Shown here in pieces: positions 1 through 7,158 of a stretch of DNA of 9,878 nt. Source of the DNA: CAIUVD01 sp044338255 (GTDB lineage Bacteria; Planctomycetota; UBA11346); assembly GCA_044338255.1 (NCBI GenBank), contig JBIILZ010000131.1:1-9878 (forward strand), read 5' to 3'. Position numbers and translations under genes: made by a program. Under the pieces are notes generated by a model that saw only the letters and a program-made list of their open reading frames with translations, made no database searches and was not told where the DNA came from. Position 1 is the first letter of the stretch. The number at the start of each line of letters is the position of its first letter.

Positions 1-89
1 CTGGTATGCGGAAGCAAATCACCCAGGGCCATGTCCAACACCCGTTTCTTCAACCCGCGGCGCAATCGCGCCTGGAGCGGGATCGGCAT
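1..89 (-). CDS. possible 5' end of an unrecognised gene, cut by the window edge
   Basis: On the minus strand an open frame begins with ATG at 89 and reads MPIPLQARLRRGLKK and onward for 29 residues without a stop, ending GDLLPHT at the window edge. The basic, amphipathic-looking N-terminus and the position about 105 bp downstream of the preceding minus-strand gene would suit a following gene. There is no good Shine-Dalgarno sequence before this ATG. The same frame is open back to a TGA near 128, so a TTG start, or the internal ATG at 33, is also possible. I do not recognise the family. This is weak evidence: an open frame of this length is easily found by chance in GC-rich DNA. Confidence 0.3.
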   Translation of the reverse strand, partial: MPIPLQARLRRGLKKRVLDMALGDLLPHT

Positions 90-194
90 CGATCGCGCCG
101 CGGCTCGAAGCAACGCAATGCATTTTCAGAGCCCGCCCGCGGCGCGAGATCCCAAGGAAAAGGACCGCCTCAGATCAACCGCCCCACCAATCCC

Positions 195-3100
195 TCATCC
201 CTCCGAGGCCAAGGTCGCCACCGGCGCGGCTCCGATGGTGCCCCGCAGCTGGTCGACATATGCCGCCGACTGCACCCGAGCCAGCTGGCGCTGCGCATAG
301 TCGAGGCGGCCGCGGATGCCCAGGCGATCGACGACCACCGCGTGACTGCCGCGGGCGATGTAGCCGGTGAGCATCGCCACATGGCGCTTCCAGAGAGCGA
401 TGTCGAGGGCCTGTTTACGCTCCAGGCGCGCGAGATACCACGGCGCCGTGATCACCGCTTCGCGACGGAAGAGATGACGGAAGGCCGGGGCATCGACGGT
501 CAGCTCGCCGTGCTTGCCGGTGGCCATGATGTCGAGCAGGGCCAGGAGCGGCGGACTGGCTTCGCGGGCCGCGCCGTCGTCGAGGTACTGCCGCGCGCAC
601 AGCTGCTGGGCCTCGCAGATGTTGTGCACGCCATCGACGAATTCAGCCATGCCCTGGGTTTCCGGACGCAGCATGGCTTCGTCGAAGACCGCCGCCGGGT
701 TGTCGAAGACCTTGCCGAAGAAGGTGTGCACAAAACGCGGTGTAATGCGATAGCCTAGGCGGCTGGCAAGGACCGGCTTGCCCTCGTAGACGAAATCCTT
801 GAGCGGCTCGAGATGGCCTTCGGCAATGAGATAGCGGGCATTGCGCTGGGCCACCGGGATGCGCGCCCAGATCTCGGGGATCAGCAGGCTGATATCGTGG
901 TCGACGCGCATGCGCGGACCGATGCAGCCGGCCGAAGTGGTGAAGCCGTCATAGCCGCACAGCACCATCGAGAGGAAGGCATTGTCGAGATCGGCGAAGG
1001 CGGTCAGGGCATTGAAGGGCCCCTTGGTCAGGGCGCCTTCGCTGCCAGCGCCGGTGGTCGACGGCGACTTGCCGGTGAGCGAGCTGGCGAACTCCATGAA
1101 CAGTTCGGGCAACTCCAGATAATGGATCGGACCATGCACCGCCAGCGAGCGCACCCCGGTCTTCTTTTCCGGGGGATTGTTGCGACGACCGGGCAGCACG
1201 GCGTCGACAGCGATCACCAGCGGTCGTGCCAACGGTACCCGGCGCAACAGGCGCGCGCCGAGGTTCGCGAGATAGGTGCCGCGGGCGTCGACGATGTCCG
1301 GGCGCTCCTGCAAGTAGCGGGGATTCTTCGAGGGCTTGCCATCGACCAGGCGCGGATGCGCCGAGGACACCACGTAGGTGCCGGCGGGGGCCTGGGCCGC
1401 GGCTTGGATGCGATGACGCATCGGCTCGGTCCACCCCGCGAAGCCGATGGCATCGTCAGCGAGGTCGCGGGCATCGGCCGGGGTCAGTGGAGCGAAGTTG
1501 GAGATGAACACGCTCGGTGCCACCGCCCCCGCCAAGTCGGCTTCGGCCTGACGATCCTGGCCGCGATGGACCGCGTCGTCTGGCCGCTGGAACAGGCACA
1601 GCTCGCAGTTGTCGACCAGCTTCACGCTCGGATAGGCGGCGGTGTTGGCGCTGAGGCGGCCGAGCTGGGATACCGGCACCACCGTCGAAGCCGTGATGTC
1701 GTCTTCCATCTGAACCTTGTCGGCGGCGACGAAATCCTGACGCAGCTTGTAGGTGCGCCACGCCCCATCGTCATCCAGGCCGATGCGCAGATAGCTGGCA
1801 GTCAACGGCCGATCCTTGAATTTCAGCTGATGGCCCGGGCTGCCATTGACGATGTCGACGGTGAAATGCTGGCGCCACTCGCGGCTGCTCCAATCCGGCT
1901 GATGGAAGCGCTTGATCACGAACAACAGCGTCAGGGTGCGCGTGGGGATGGTGCGCAGCCAGGCGTTGTAGTCGGGCGTGAACTCCGCCGGGCTGGGCGT
2001 GAAGAGCTTGATGACGCTGCCCAGGGTGCGTTCGGGGGAGAGGATCGAGCGCGAATGTTTCGAGCTGCGGGCGGCGTAATCCGGGCGGAACTCGGGCTTG
2101 AAGCGGACGCTGTAATCGCGGGCGAGCAAGGCCTCGACCTGATCGAGATCGGCATGCAGATCGCTGACGAACAATGGCCCGTAATGGATCACGTCGCTGA
2201 TTGATTTGGAGATCTCCGACTTGCCGCCACCCGAGACCGTGCACGGCTTGTGGCAGAAGGTGCCTTCTGGTTCGGTACCGACCAGACGCCAGCTGCTGCC
2301 GCCGGGGTGGCGCTCGAGGCGCACCTTATAACCAGAGGGCAGGATGTAAGTGTACCCCAGGCGCAGACGCAGGAATTGCTGGGCCGGTGCGTCCCCGACC
2401 ATCTGCGCCCAAGTCACACGCTGGTCGCGCAGGGAAATGTGCACGTTCTCGGGGACGTAGATGATCGTCGGGAAGCGCTTGTCGATGCCATAGCCCTGCG
2501 GCTGCACGTCCATCAGCGGCGCGTATTCGCGGACCACGTCGGCCCACACCGCGCCGTTCTGGATCAGGCTGCTGTCGGGACGGAACTCATCGCCCAGGGA
2601 ATAGCTGGGGAAGGCCAGGGCCCCGCCGGCGTGTTCCTCTTCGGCGGTGCCGTAGAGGTTGGCGGCGTAGCCGATCTGGGTCTTCACCTCTTTTTTGCAG
2701 TAGCCGTAATAATTGTCGGCGATCAGCGTCACCATCACGCCCTGCGCGGTGCGGCAGGTGATTTTGAAGGCCGTGCCATCGTTATAGAGCTCATCGTCGC
2801 GCTCATAGCACATGCGGTCGCGCTGCTGCCGTGGCGTCGCCTGGCTGATGTGCGGCAGACCGAGATCCTTCTTGGTCAAGGTCGTGAGATGCGGGGCGAG
2901 GATCAGACAGCCGCTGTGGCCGGTCCAATGCTCGACGTCCAGGCCGGCGTCGTTGTCGGGCAGATGCGGATTGCCGGCATTGCCGAAGATCGATTCGATG
3001 AAGTCGAGGTTGGAAACCAGCGCGCCGGGAGCGAACAGACGCATGTCCATGGTCTTCTGCGGACTGGCCTGATCAGGATCAGCGGCGGGCACCGCCGGGC

Positions 3101-3701
3101 GCACGATTGGACGGATCAGCAACGAGACGAAGCCATGCGCCGGCACCGGACGGTTGGCAGTATACGGCAGGGCCGTGCTATCGCTGGGCGGATTCATCGC
3201 CGCATGGAACAACCGGGCATAGACCGCCTTGGGCACGGCGCGCTTGTCGCCGGGAATAGGCAGGCCGCCCTCGGCGATATGGAAGGTGCCAACGGTGGTC
3301 CTCCGATCGGACTTGGGATTGTGCAGCACGCCCTGCGCGACGCGGTACGAACGCAGCAGATCGGTGTGGTACTCGTTGGACTCAGCGGGCAGGCTGACGA
3401 GGCGCGCCAGGCCACGACGATCGAGCATGAAGGTCTGCTCGGGCAAGCGCGGAATGCCGACCTCGGCCGCGACCTCGGCGAAGTGCTCATCGAGGAAATC
3501 CTGGATGCGCCGATCCGGCGGACAGAGGTAGCCCTCGAGCAGGCGCGAGCGTTCGCGATAGCTCTCGATCAGATCGTGCACCACCGGCAGGAAACCTTCG
3601 TTGCTGAGCGCGCCTTCGTAGCCGTTGGCGGCGAGCTTCACCTCCATGTATTGGACCAACTGCTCGTGGTCGTGAGGCGAACGGTAGGCGGAAAAAGTCA
3701 T
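195..3701 (-). CDS. large PEP-carboxykinase-like protein, probably the pyrophosphate-dependent type (1168 aa)
   Basis: The best reading is diphosphate-type phosphoenolpyruvate carboxykinase (EC 4.1.1.38), a cytoplasmic enzyme that interconverts oxaloacetate plus PPi with PEP, CO2 and phosphate. What I see: about 130 kDa, twice the size of ATP- or GTP-type enzymes and matching the known size of the PPi type; a P-loop-like SGGGKSEISKS at residues 490-500 resembling the SGTGKTT kinase loop of ATP-type carboxykinases; a dense conserved-looking block at 331-361 (YYGYCKKEVKTQ, then EEEHAGGA); and a Gly/Ser/Thr-rich block GKSPSTTG at 877-884 followed by GALTKGPFN at 889-897. There is no signal peptide or membrane segment and no frameshift. 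I assign the family from memory of its size and motifs, so another large uncharacterised family remains possible. The ATG at 3701 has a clean AGGAA five bases upstream. A further in-frame ATG at 3806 would add 35 atypical residues. The gene is monocistronic as far as can be seen. Confidence 0.6.
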   Translation of the reverse strand: MTFSAYRSPHDHEQLVQYMEVKLAANGYEGALSNEGFLPVVHDLIESYRERSRLLEGYLCPPDRRIQDFLDEHFAEVAAEVGIPRLPEQTFMLDRRGLARLVSLPAESNEYHTDLLRSYRVAQGVLHNPKSDRRTTVGTFHIAEGGLPIPGDKRAVPKAVYARLFHAAMNPPSDSTALPYTANRPVPAHGFVSLLIRPIVRPAVPAADPDQASPQKTMDMRLFAPGALVSNLDFIESIFGNAGNPHLPDNDAGLDVEHWTGHSGCLILAPHLTTLTKKDLGLPHISQATPRQQRDRMCYERDDELYNDGTAFKITCRTAQGVMVTLIADNYYGYCKKEVKTQIGYAANLYGTAEEEHAGGALAFPSYSLGDEFRPDSSLIQNGAVWADVVREYAPLMDVQPQGYGIDKRFPTIIYVPENVHISLRDQRVTWAQMVGDAPAQQFLRLRLGYTYILPSGYKVRLERHPGGSSWRLVGTEPEGTFCHKPCTVSGGGKSEISKSISDVIHYGPLFVSDLHADLDQVEALLARDYSVRFKPEFRPDYAARSSKHSRSILSPERTLGSVIKLFTPSPAEFTPDYNAWLRTIPTRTLTLLFVIKRFHQPDWSSREWRQHFTVDIVNGSPGHQLKFKDRPLTASYLRIGLDDDGAWRTYKLRQDFVAADKVQMEDDITASTVVPVSQLGRLSANTAAYPSVKLVDNCELCLFQRPDDAVHRGQDRQAEADLAGAVAPSVFISNFAPLTPADARDLADDAIGFAGWTEPMRHRIQAAAQAPAGTYVVSSAHPRLVDGKPSKNPRYLQERPDIVDARGTYLANLGARLLRRVPLARPLVIAVDAVLPGRRNNPPEKKTGVRSLAVHGPIHYLELPELFMEFASSLTGKSPSTTGAGSEGALTKGPFNALTAFADLDNAFLSMVLCGYDGFTTSAGCIGPRMRVDHDISLLIPEIWARIPVAQRNARYLIAEGHLEPLKDFVYEGKPVLASRLGYRITPRFVHTFFGKVFDNPAAVFDEAMLRPETQGMAEFVDGVHNICEAQQLCARQYLDDGAAREASPPLLALLDIMATGKHGELTVDAPAFRHLFRREAVITAPWYLARLERKQALDIALWKRHVAMLTGYIARGSHAVVVDRLGIRGRLDYAQRQLARVQSAAYVDQLRGTIGAAPVATLASEG

Positions 3702-3706
3702 GGCAG

Positions 3707-3711
3707 TTCCT
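3707..3711 (-). promoter_or_regulatory. ribosome binding site that decides the carboxykinase start
   Basis: AGGAA on the minus strand lies five bases upstream of the ATG at 3701. The alternative upstream ATG at 3806 has no such site and would add a hydrophobic 35-residue extension ending in a Cys/Gly-rich stretch. The extension would also force the palindrome at 3772-3788 into coding sequence. This favours the shorter protein beginning MTFSAYRSPHDHEQL. Confidence 0.7.
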
Positions 3712-3771
3712 GAGCAGCCGGGGCGGCCACACTTGGCAGTGTCCGAACTCGCCTGATGAGGCAATTCCAGA

Positions 3772-3788
3772 AGCGCTGCTGCAGCGCT
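3772..3788. promoter_or_regulatory. perfect 17-bp palindrome upstream of the carboxykinase gene
   Basis: AGCGCTGC-T-GCAGCGCT is a perfect inverted repeat with 8-bp arms around one central base. It lies about 70-87 bp upstream of the carboxykinase ATG, where an operator or the start of a transcript leader could be. A TTGACA-like hexamer (minus strand, about 3811-3816) lies just upstream of it, but no convincing -10 box follows at 17 bp. A second, weaker inverted repeat (ACACT, 4-base loop, AGTGT) sits at 3729-3742. Use as an operator is inference only. Confidence 0.3.
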
Positions 3789-3900
3789 CAACAGCGCCAT
3801 CCACATCCCGATGTCAAATGCCCACAGATAATTTGCACTGAATTAACAACTAGAGAGGTGGTCGAGGCCGACTGCGGAAATCCCCGCTGGGCGATGGTCA

Positions 3901-4089
3901 CTGGTCCCCGGTCCCGGGTCCCTGGTCGCTGGTCGCTGGTCCCTGGTCCCTGGTCCCTGGCCCCTGGTCTCTGGTCCCTGGTCCCTGGTCCCTGGTCCCT
4001 GGTCTCTGGTCGCTGGTCCCTGGTCGCTGGTCGCTGGTCGCTGGTCGCTGGTCCCTGGTCCCTGGTCCCTGGTCCCTGGTCGCTGGTCG
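3901..4089 (+). repeat. tandem heptamer array, 27 x CTGGTCN
   Basis: There are 27 consecutive 7-bp units with no gap, 189 bp in total. The first six bases are CTGGTC in all but three units (CCGGTCC at 3908, CGGGTCC at 3915, CTGGCCC at 3957). The seventh base varies: mostly C or G, and T in two units. A degenerate ATGGTCA precedes the array at 3894-3900. Units 6-10 and 11-15 form a 35-bp higher-order duplication, each ending in the T variant, differing at one base. The unit is not a multiple of three, so every frame through the array reads a 7-residue repeat. No coding role is likely. Confidence 0.97.
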
Positions 4090-4179
4090 ATTTTGGTAGG
4101 ACGGGGAATTTCGCGGGCGGGTTAGGGGGGTGACTTGGTGCGGCTCCTTGTTCCACCTACCATATCGATCGTGCTCGGC

Positions 4180-4224
4180 GTCAAGGTTGCCCGTGCCTTT
4201 GGCACGGCGCTGCGCGGCCTTGAC
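4180..4224 (+). promoter_or_regulatory. nested inverted repeats in the leader of the four-helix gene
   Basis: The outer arms GTCAAGG (4180-4186) and CCTTGAC (4218-4224) are perfectly complementary. Inside them CCGTGCC (4191-4197), a TTT loop, and GGCACGG (4201-4207) form a second perfect 7-bp stem. The structure ends 43 bp before the ATG at 4268. No T-run follows, so it is not a standard terminator. It could be a translation-control or protein-binding element, or part of the mobile unit. Between the array and this structure lies G-rich sequence (G-runs at 4103-4130) and a weak sigma70-like pair, TTGGTG (4135) and TACCAT (4158), 17 bp apart. Confidence 0.45.
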
Positions 4225-4267
4225 CCCTGCGCGCGTTCGATCTGGCAGGTTGCACAAGGAACCTCCC

Positions 4268-4609
4268 ATGGCGAATTTTCACCGACTCCAGATTTATCAT
4301 CTCGGCCAACAGCAACTGCGCGACATCGCGGTGGTCAGCGATGGAGTACGGTTCGGCGATCTCGCCAATCAGCTCCGTCGTTCAGCGATTTCGGTGGTCA
4401 GCAACCTCGTCGAAGGTGCCGGTCGCGGCAGCGATGCCGAATTCATCCGGTTCCTGCGTATCGCTCGTGCATCCAACGACGAGTTGTCGGCACAGATCGA
4501 AATGCTCTCGGCCATCATCGGTTGCGACCAGACGCAGCTGCTCACCCGGAATCACATTCTGGGTCGCAAGATATCTGCGCTGATCACGGCTCTGCGGCAC
4601 AGCGGGTGA
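4268..4609 (+). CDS. four-helix-bundle protein, S23 / 23S rRNA intervening-sequence family (113 aa)
   Basis: The protein matches the small four-helix-bundle family first described from ORFs within intervening sequences of 23S rRNA genes. Family signatures visible are an N-terminal FHRLQIYHLG helix, the core QLRRSAISVVSNLVEGAGR at about residues 37-55, then EFIRFLRIARASNDEL at about 60-75, and a final helix ending in ITALRHSG. At 113 residues it is close to the usual 110-130. It is also structurally akin to the accessory variability protein Avd of diversity-generating retroelements, but no reverse transcriptase is present here. The biochemical role of stand-alone members is not established. 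The start at 4268 is preceded by AAGGA at 4256-4260, seven bases away. An earlier in-frame ATG at 4130 would add 46 residues that run through the leader hairpins and do not resemble the family. No rRNA sequence flanks it, so this is a copy outside 23S rRNA. Confidence 0.92.
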   Translation: MANFHRLQIYHLGQQQLRDIAVVSDGVRFGDLANQLRRSAISVVSNLVEGAGRGSDAEFIRFLRIARASNDELSAQIEMLSAIIGCDQTQLLTRNHILGRKISALITALRHSG

Positions 4610-4622
4610 GCGTGGGGCGAAC

Positions 4623-4748
4623 GACCAGAGACCAGTGACCAGGGACCAGGGACCAGAGACCAGAGACCAGTGACCAGAGACCAGCGACCAGCGACCAGCG
4701 ACCAGCGACCAGCGACCAGCGACCAGCGACCAGCGACCAGCGACCAGG
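4623..4748 (-). repeat. tandem heptamer array, 18 x GACCAGN (inverted copy of the first array)
   Basis: There are 18 uninterrupted 7-bp units, 126 bp, beginning 13 bp after the stop of the four-helix gene. All 18 keep GACCAG exactly. The seventh base runs A,T,G,G,A,A,T,A, then C in nine consecutive units, then G. The nine identical units at the distal end suggest recent expansion or homogenisation. The motif is the reverse complement of the array at 3901-4089, so a transcript through both could pair over as much as 126 bp, with the gene in the loop. Confidence 0.97.
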
Positions 4749-4814
4749 TCATTTTACGCGAGATGGGCAAGATTACCCTGCGAGGCTGGCAATAGCACGG
4801 GCTTTTCGCACTTT

Positions 4815-4835
4815 CTGGCCCCTGGCCCCTGATCT
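4815..4835 (+). repeat. three decayed heptamers in the orientation of the first array
   Basis: CTGGCCC, CTGGCCC and CTGATCT stand in perfect 7-bp register. Each differs from CTGGTCN by one substitution in the six core bases. They lie 66 bp beyond the second array and have the opposite orientation to it. They may be a remnant of an older or longer array. The span is short, so chance cannot be excluded. The rest of 4749-4911, downstream of the reductase gene, shows no clear terminator, only a GTCAA/TTGAC pair around 4839-4865. Confidence 0.45.
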
Positions 4836-4911
4836 CCGTCAAGTCGATTCTCGGTGGGGATTGACCTAGCCAGACTGCGCTACGATCGTCGACTCTCGCT
4901 ACGAATCCGTG

Positions 4912-7158
4912 CTACACCTCGCATGTACCGCCAGCGCAGGCGAGGGTCTCGCCGAGCGTGGTCTCATCGCTGGCTTCATGCATCAGGGTGTAATCCACGG
5001 GAATGTACTCGCGCTGCAGATCTTCCCAAAGTTTGCAATTATGCACGCGCTTCAAGCAATGGCTCAGGCGGCGGAGATCGCCGGCGAAATAATTGCGCGC
5101 GAACTTGTGCGCCCGACGGACCCAGTCCTTGCGCGCCAGCAGCCCGCGCACCTGTTCGTGGATCAGGCTCAGATCCTGGTTCGCTCCCGGGGGGAACGCC
5201 GGCAGCTCGAGTGACGCGCCGGTGCCGAGGGCGCAGGCGCAGGCCGCCCACAGATCATCGGCAAAGGCGTGCAGGCCATCAACGATCAGACCCGACGCGA
5301 ACAGCGCACCCACACCGTATTCGGCGACGATCTCCTCGTAGGTCAGCACCGCCGTGAACGGCGCCTGGGGATAGTCGAGATCGCCACCCTCGGGGAGCAG
5401 CGAGACCCCGGCGAAGGCTTGCCGGTGATCGTAGATGTAGCGGCTCACCGCCGCCCATTCGCGGTCGTGGACGGTGATGGTGTTGGAGACGTTGTGGCGC
5501 AGCCAAGGGGCCGTGCAGCGCTCCGGGCGGCGTCCGGACGCGACCCAATGATCCTGGGTCAGGCGCACATGTTCGAGCAGCTCGATCGCCGTGAGATGGG
5601 TCTTGATGCGCGCCGCCTGCGGGACCTCGACGCAGAAGGTGATGATCTCATCGGTGCCGTTGGGGTTCCACACGCTTTTTTCCACCGCCCGCGGATTGTG
5701 GGCCTTGAAGAACGCCAGCGGCGCTTCGTTGACGTTGGCCTGCACGCGGCGGAAATAGCGCTGCGCGTGATGGGGATGGATGCCGGAGGCGGTACCGAGG
5801 ATGCAGCTCGTGGTACCCGCGGGTTTGACGCAGGTCGCCCGCGCACAGGGATTGAGCCCCAGGCGCGGCGCGAGCTCGGCGTTGACCGCGAGGATCAGCT
5901 GCGCCATGCGCACCTGCACCTCGGGATCGAAGGCCAGACTGGGATTGTCCATCATCCCGGTCATCGAGCAGCCAAGCAGGGCTTCGCGGCGCACGATGCG
6001 CTCGCTGACCGGACCGAGGTAGGCGAAGCTCGCGTAGCCGGCCTGCAGCGTGCCGAGGATCGCCGCCGCCCGGCAGGCGCGTTCGAGGATCGCCTCGCTC
6101 GTGCAGGCCTTGAGATTGATCTCGCAGAGATTGCAGAAGTGCCAGCCGCTCTCGCCGCTGTCGATGTCGACCGGGTACATGCCGATCTCAACGCAGGGAT
6201 TGTACATGATCTCGGTCGAGTCGGCCCACACGAAGCCGGGTTCGCCGAATTCCTTCACCGAGGTCATGAGGGCATCGAATTCCGCGAAAGAGGTACGCTC
6301 GCGCAGCAGCAGAGCGGAATTGTTCGAGCGCCCGCGCTGCGGATTGCGCACGAACCAATCGCCGGTCTTGGCCTGGATCATATCCTCGTCATCGGGCGAG
6401 AAGATGCAGATGGTCGCCGAACGCCGCACCCCGCCGGCGAGCACCGCGTCGCTGGCATGCATCACCAGGTCGTAGACATCAAGCGAGCGTAACGCGCAGC
6501 CGCTGCCCGCCTGGGCCAGACGGTTATCGAGCAGCAGGCGGATCTGCTCCAGCGAGCGTTTGAGCGGGCCGGCCCCGGGGGCCTTGCCGCAGCCCGACGA
6601 CAACGGCGCACCGGCGGCACGGATGCGGCGGTAATCGAAGATCACCGTCTTGCCGGCGTATTCCGGAAACGGCTGGTGGCTGACGAGATAGCTCGAGACC
6701 AGCGCCCCGAGGGCATCGGCCCAGCCCTCAATCGAGTCCTCGATGGCCACCGATACCGGGCTGCCGGCTGGACGGGCGATCGCCGGCAGCTTGGCCACAT
6801 GATGGCGCTGCACCGAAAAGCCCACTCCGCAGCCGCACAGTAGCAGCCACATGGCCTCCTGAAAGAAACGTGGCCGATCGCAGTACGAGACGGTGCAGTT
6901 ATAGAGCCGGGCATTGCGCTCGAGGATCGGCTTGCCGCCGAACTGCAAGGCGCGCTGGCTGCCCAGGACCAGGCGGTCCTTCATCGCCGCCTTGGCGAAG
7001 GCGATCTCGGCCTCGATGCCGAGCCCGGCATAGGTCTGCTCGTGCATGGCAAAGACGCGCTCGGCGGATTCGGCGAAGGTTTCGCGCCGACCAAGGTCGG
7101 CGCGAAAGCGGGCGTACTTGGTGTTGAAGGTATAATCCTGCAGTTGCGCGAGCGTCAT
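4912..7158 (-). CDS. nrdJ: adenosylcobalamin-dependent ribonucleoside-triphosphate reductase, class II (748 aa)
   Basis: This is a monomeric class II ribonucleotide reductase (EC 1.17.4.2) that makes dNTPs from NTPs in the cytoplasm, using coenzyme B12 to generate the thiyl radical; it works with or without oxygen. The length matches the Lactobacillus leichmannii enzyme (739 aa). Visible landmarks: NCTVSYCD at 87-94, with C88 as the likely first redox cysteine; CGCGVGFSVQ at 108-117; GGVRRSA at 242-248; NPCVEIG at 320-326, with C322 as thiyl-radical cysteine and N320/E324 as partners; FCNL at 341-344, with C342 as the likely second redox cysteine; and a C-terminal CAGGTC (C741, C746) as the relay pair, with the same five-residue offset as C731/C736 in Lactobacillus. 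No ATP-cone is apparent at the N-terminus. The ATG at 7158 follows AGGAA at a six-base spacing, and the stop is TAG. No cobalamin riboswitch is recognisable upstream, and no nrd partner gene is adjacent. Confidence 0.95.
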   Translation of the reverse strand: MTLAQLQDYTFNTKYARFRADLGRRETFAESAERVFAMHEQTYAGLGIEAEIAFAKAAMKDRLVLGSQRALQFGGKPILERNARLYNCTVSYCDRPRFFQEAMWLLLCGCGVGFSVQRHHVAKLPAIARPAGSPVSVAIEDSIEGWADALGALVSSYLVSHQPFPEYAGKTVIFDYRRIRAAGAPLSSGCGKAPGAGPLKRSLEQIRLLLDNRLAQAGSGCALRSLDVYDLVMHASDAVLAGGVRRSATICIFSPDDEDMIQAKTGDWFVRNPQRGRSNNSALLLRERTSFAEFDALMTSVKEFGEPGFVWADSTEIMYNPCVEIGMYPVDIDSGESGWHFCNLCEINLKACTSEAILERACRAAAILGTLQAGYASFAYLGPVSERIVRREALLGCSMTGMMDNPSLAFDPEVQVRMAQLILAVNAELAPRLGLNPCARATCVKPAGTTSCILGTASGIHPHHAQRYFRRVQANVNEAPLAFFKAHNPRAVEKSVWNPNGTDEIITFCVEVPQAARIKTHLTAIELLEHVRLTQDHWVASGRRPERCTAPWLRHNVSNTITVHDREWAAVSRYIYDHRQAFAGVSLLPEGGDLDYPQAPFTAVLTYEEIVAEYGVGALFASGLIVDGLHAFADDLWAACACALGTGASLELPAFPPGANQDLSLIHEQVRGLLARKDWVRRAHKFARNYFAGDLRRLSHCLKRVHNCKLWEDLQREYIPVDYTLMHEASDETTLGETLACAGGTCEV

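Larger units (their letters stand above)
3901..4748 (+). mobile_element. candidate repeat-bounded cassette carrying a four-helix-bundle gene
   Basis: The two heptamer arrays are the same motif in opposite orientation and enclose one small gene with its own leader. The outside genes are intact and both read on the minus strand, while the enclosed gene reads on the plus strand. This has the look of an inserted module in the spacer between two housekeeping genes. I see no transposase, integrase or target-site duplication. The status as a mobile or spreading unit is inference from layout, and from my recollection that four-helix-bundle (S23-type) genes in other bacteria often sit beside short CTGGT-type tandem repeats. 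Confidence 0.35.

Noticed and set aside
813..3713. Long plus-strand frames at 813-2204 and 2250-3713
   Set aside because: They are antisense to the carboxykinase gene and reflect its GC-rich third positions. No family motifs or ribosome binding sites support them.
3702..3806. N-terminal extension of the carboxykinase to an ATG at 3806, resembling a hydrophobic leader
   Set aside because: The ATG at 3701 has AGGAA at the correct distance. The extension is atypical for a cytoplasmic enzyme and would make the 17-bp palindrome coding.
4130..4267. N-terminal extension of the four-helix protein to an ATG at 4130
   Set aside because: The added 46 residues translate the hairpin leader and do not fit the family. 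The ATG at 4268 has AAGGA seven bases upstream.
3756..4269. Open frames of 120-125 codons on both strands through the heptamer array, encoding 7-residue repeats such as WSLVPGP or DQGPGTR
   Set aside because: A 7-bp unit lacking stops in any frame gives such frames automatically. None has a ribosome binding site, and the same happens at the second array (minus, 4552-4842).
3901..4748. CRISPR array or diversity-generating retroelement
   Set aside because: Units are 7 bp without spacers, there are no cas genes, and no reverse transcriptase or template/variable repeat pair is present. The four-helix protein is only structurally akin to Avd.
5269..6492. 407-codon plus-strand frame
   Set aside because: Antisense shadow of the B12-dependent reductase, whose catalytic motifs are unmistakable on the other strand.
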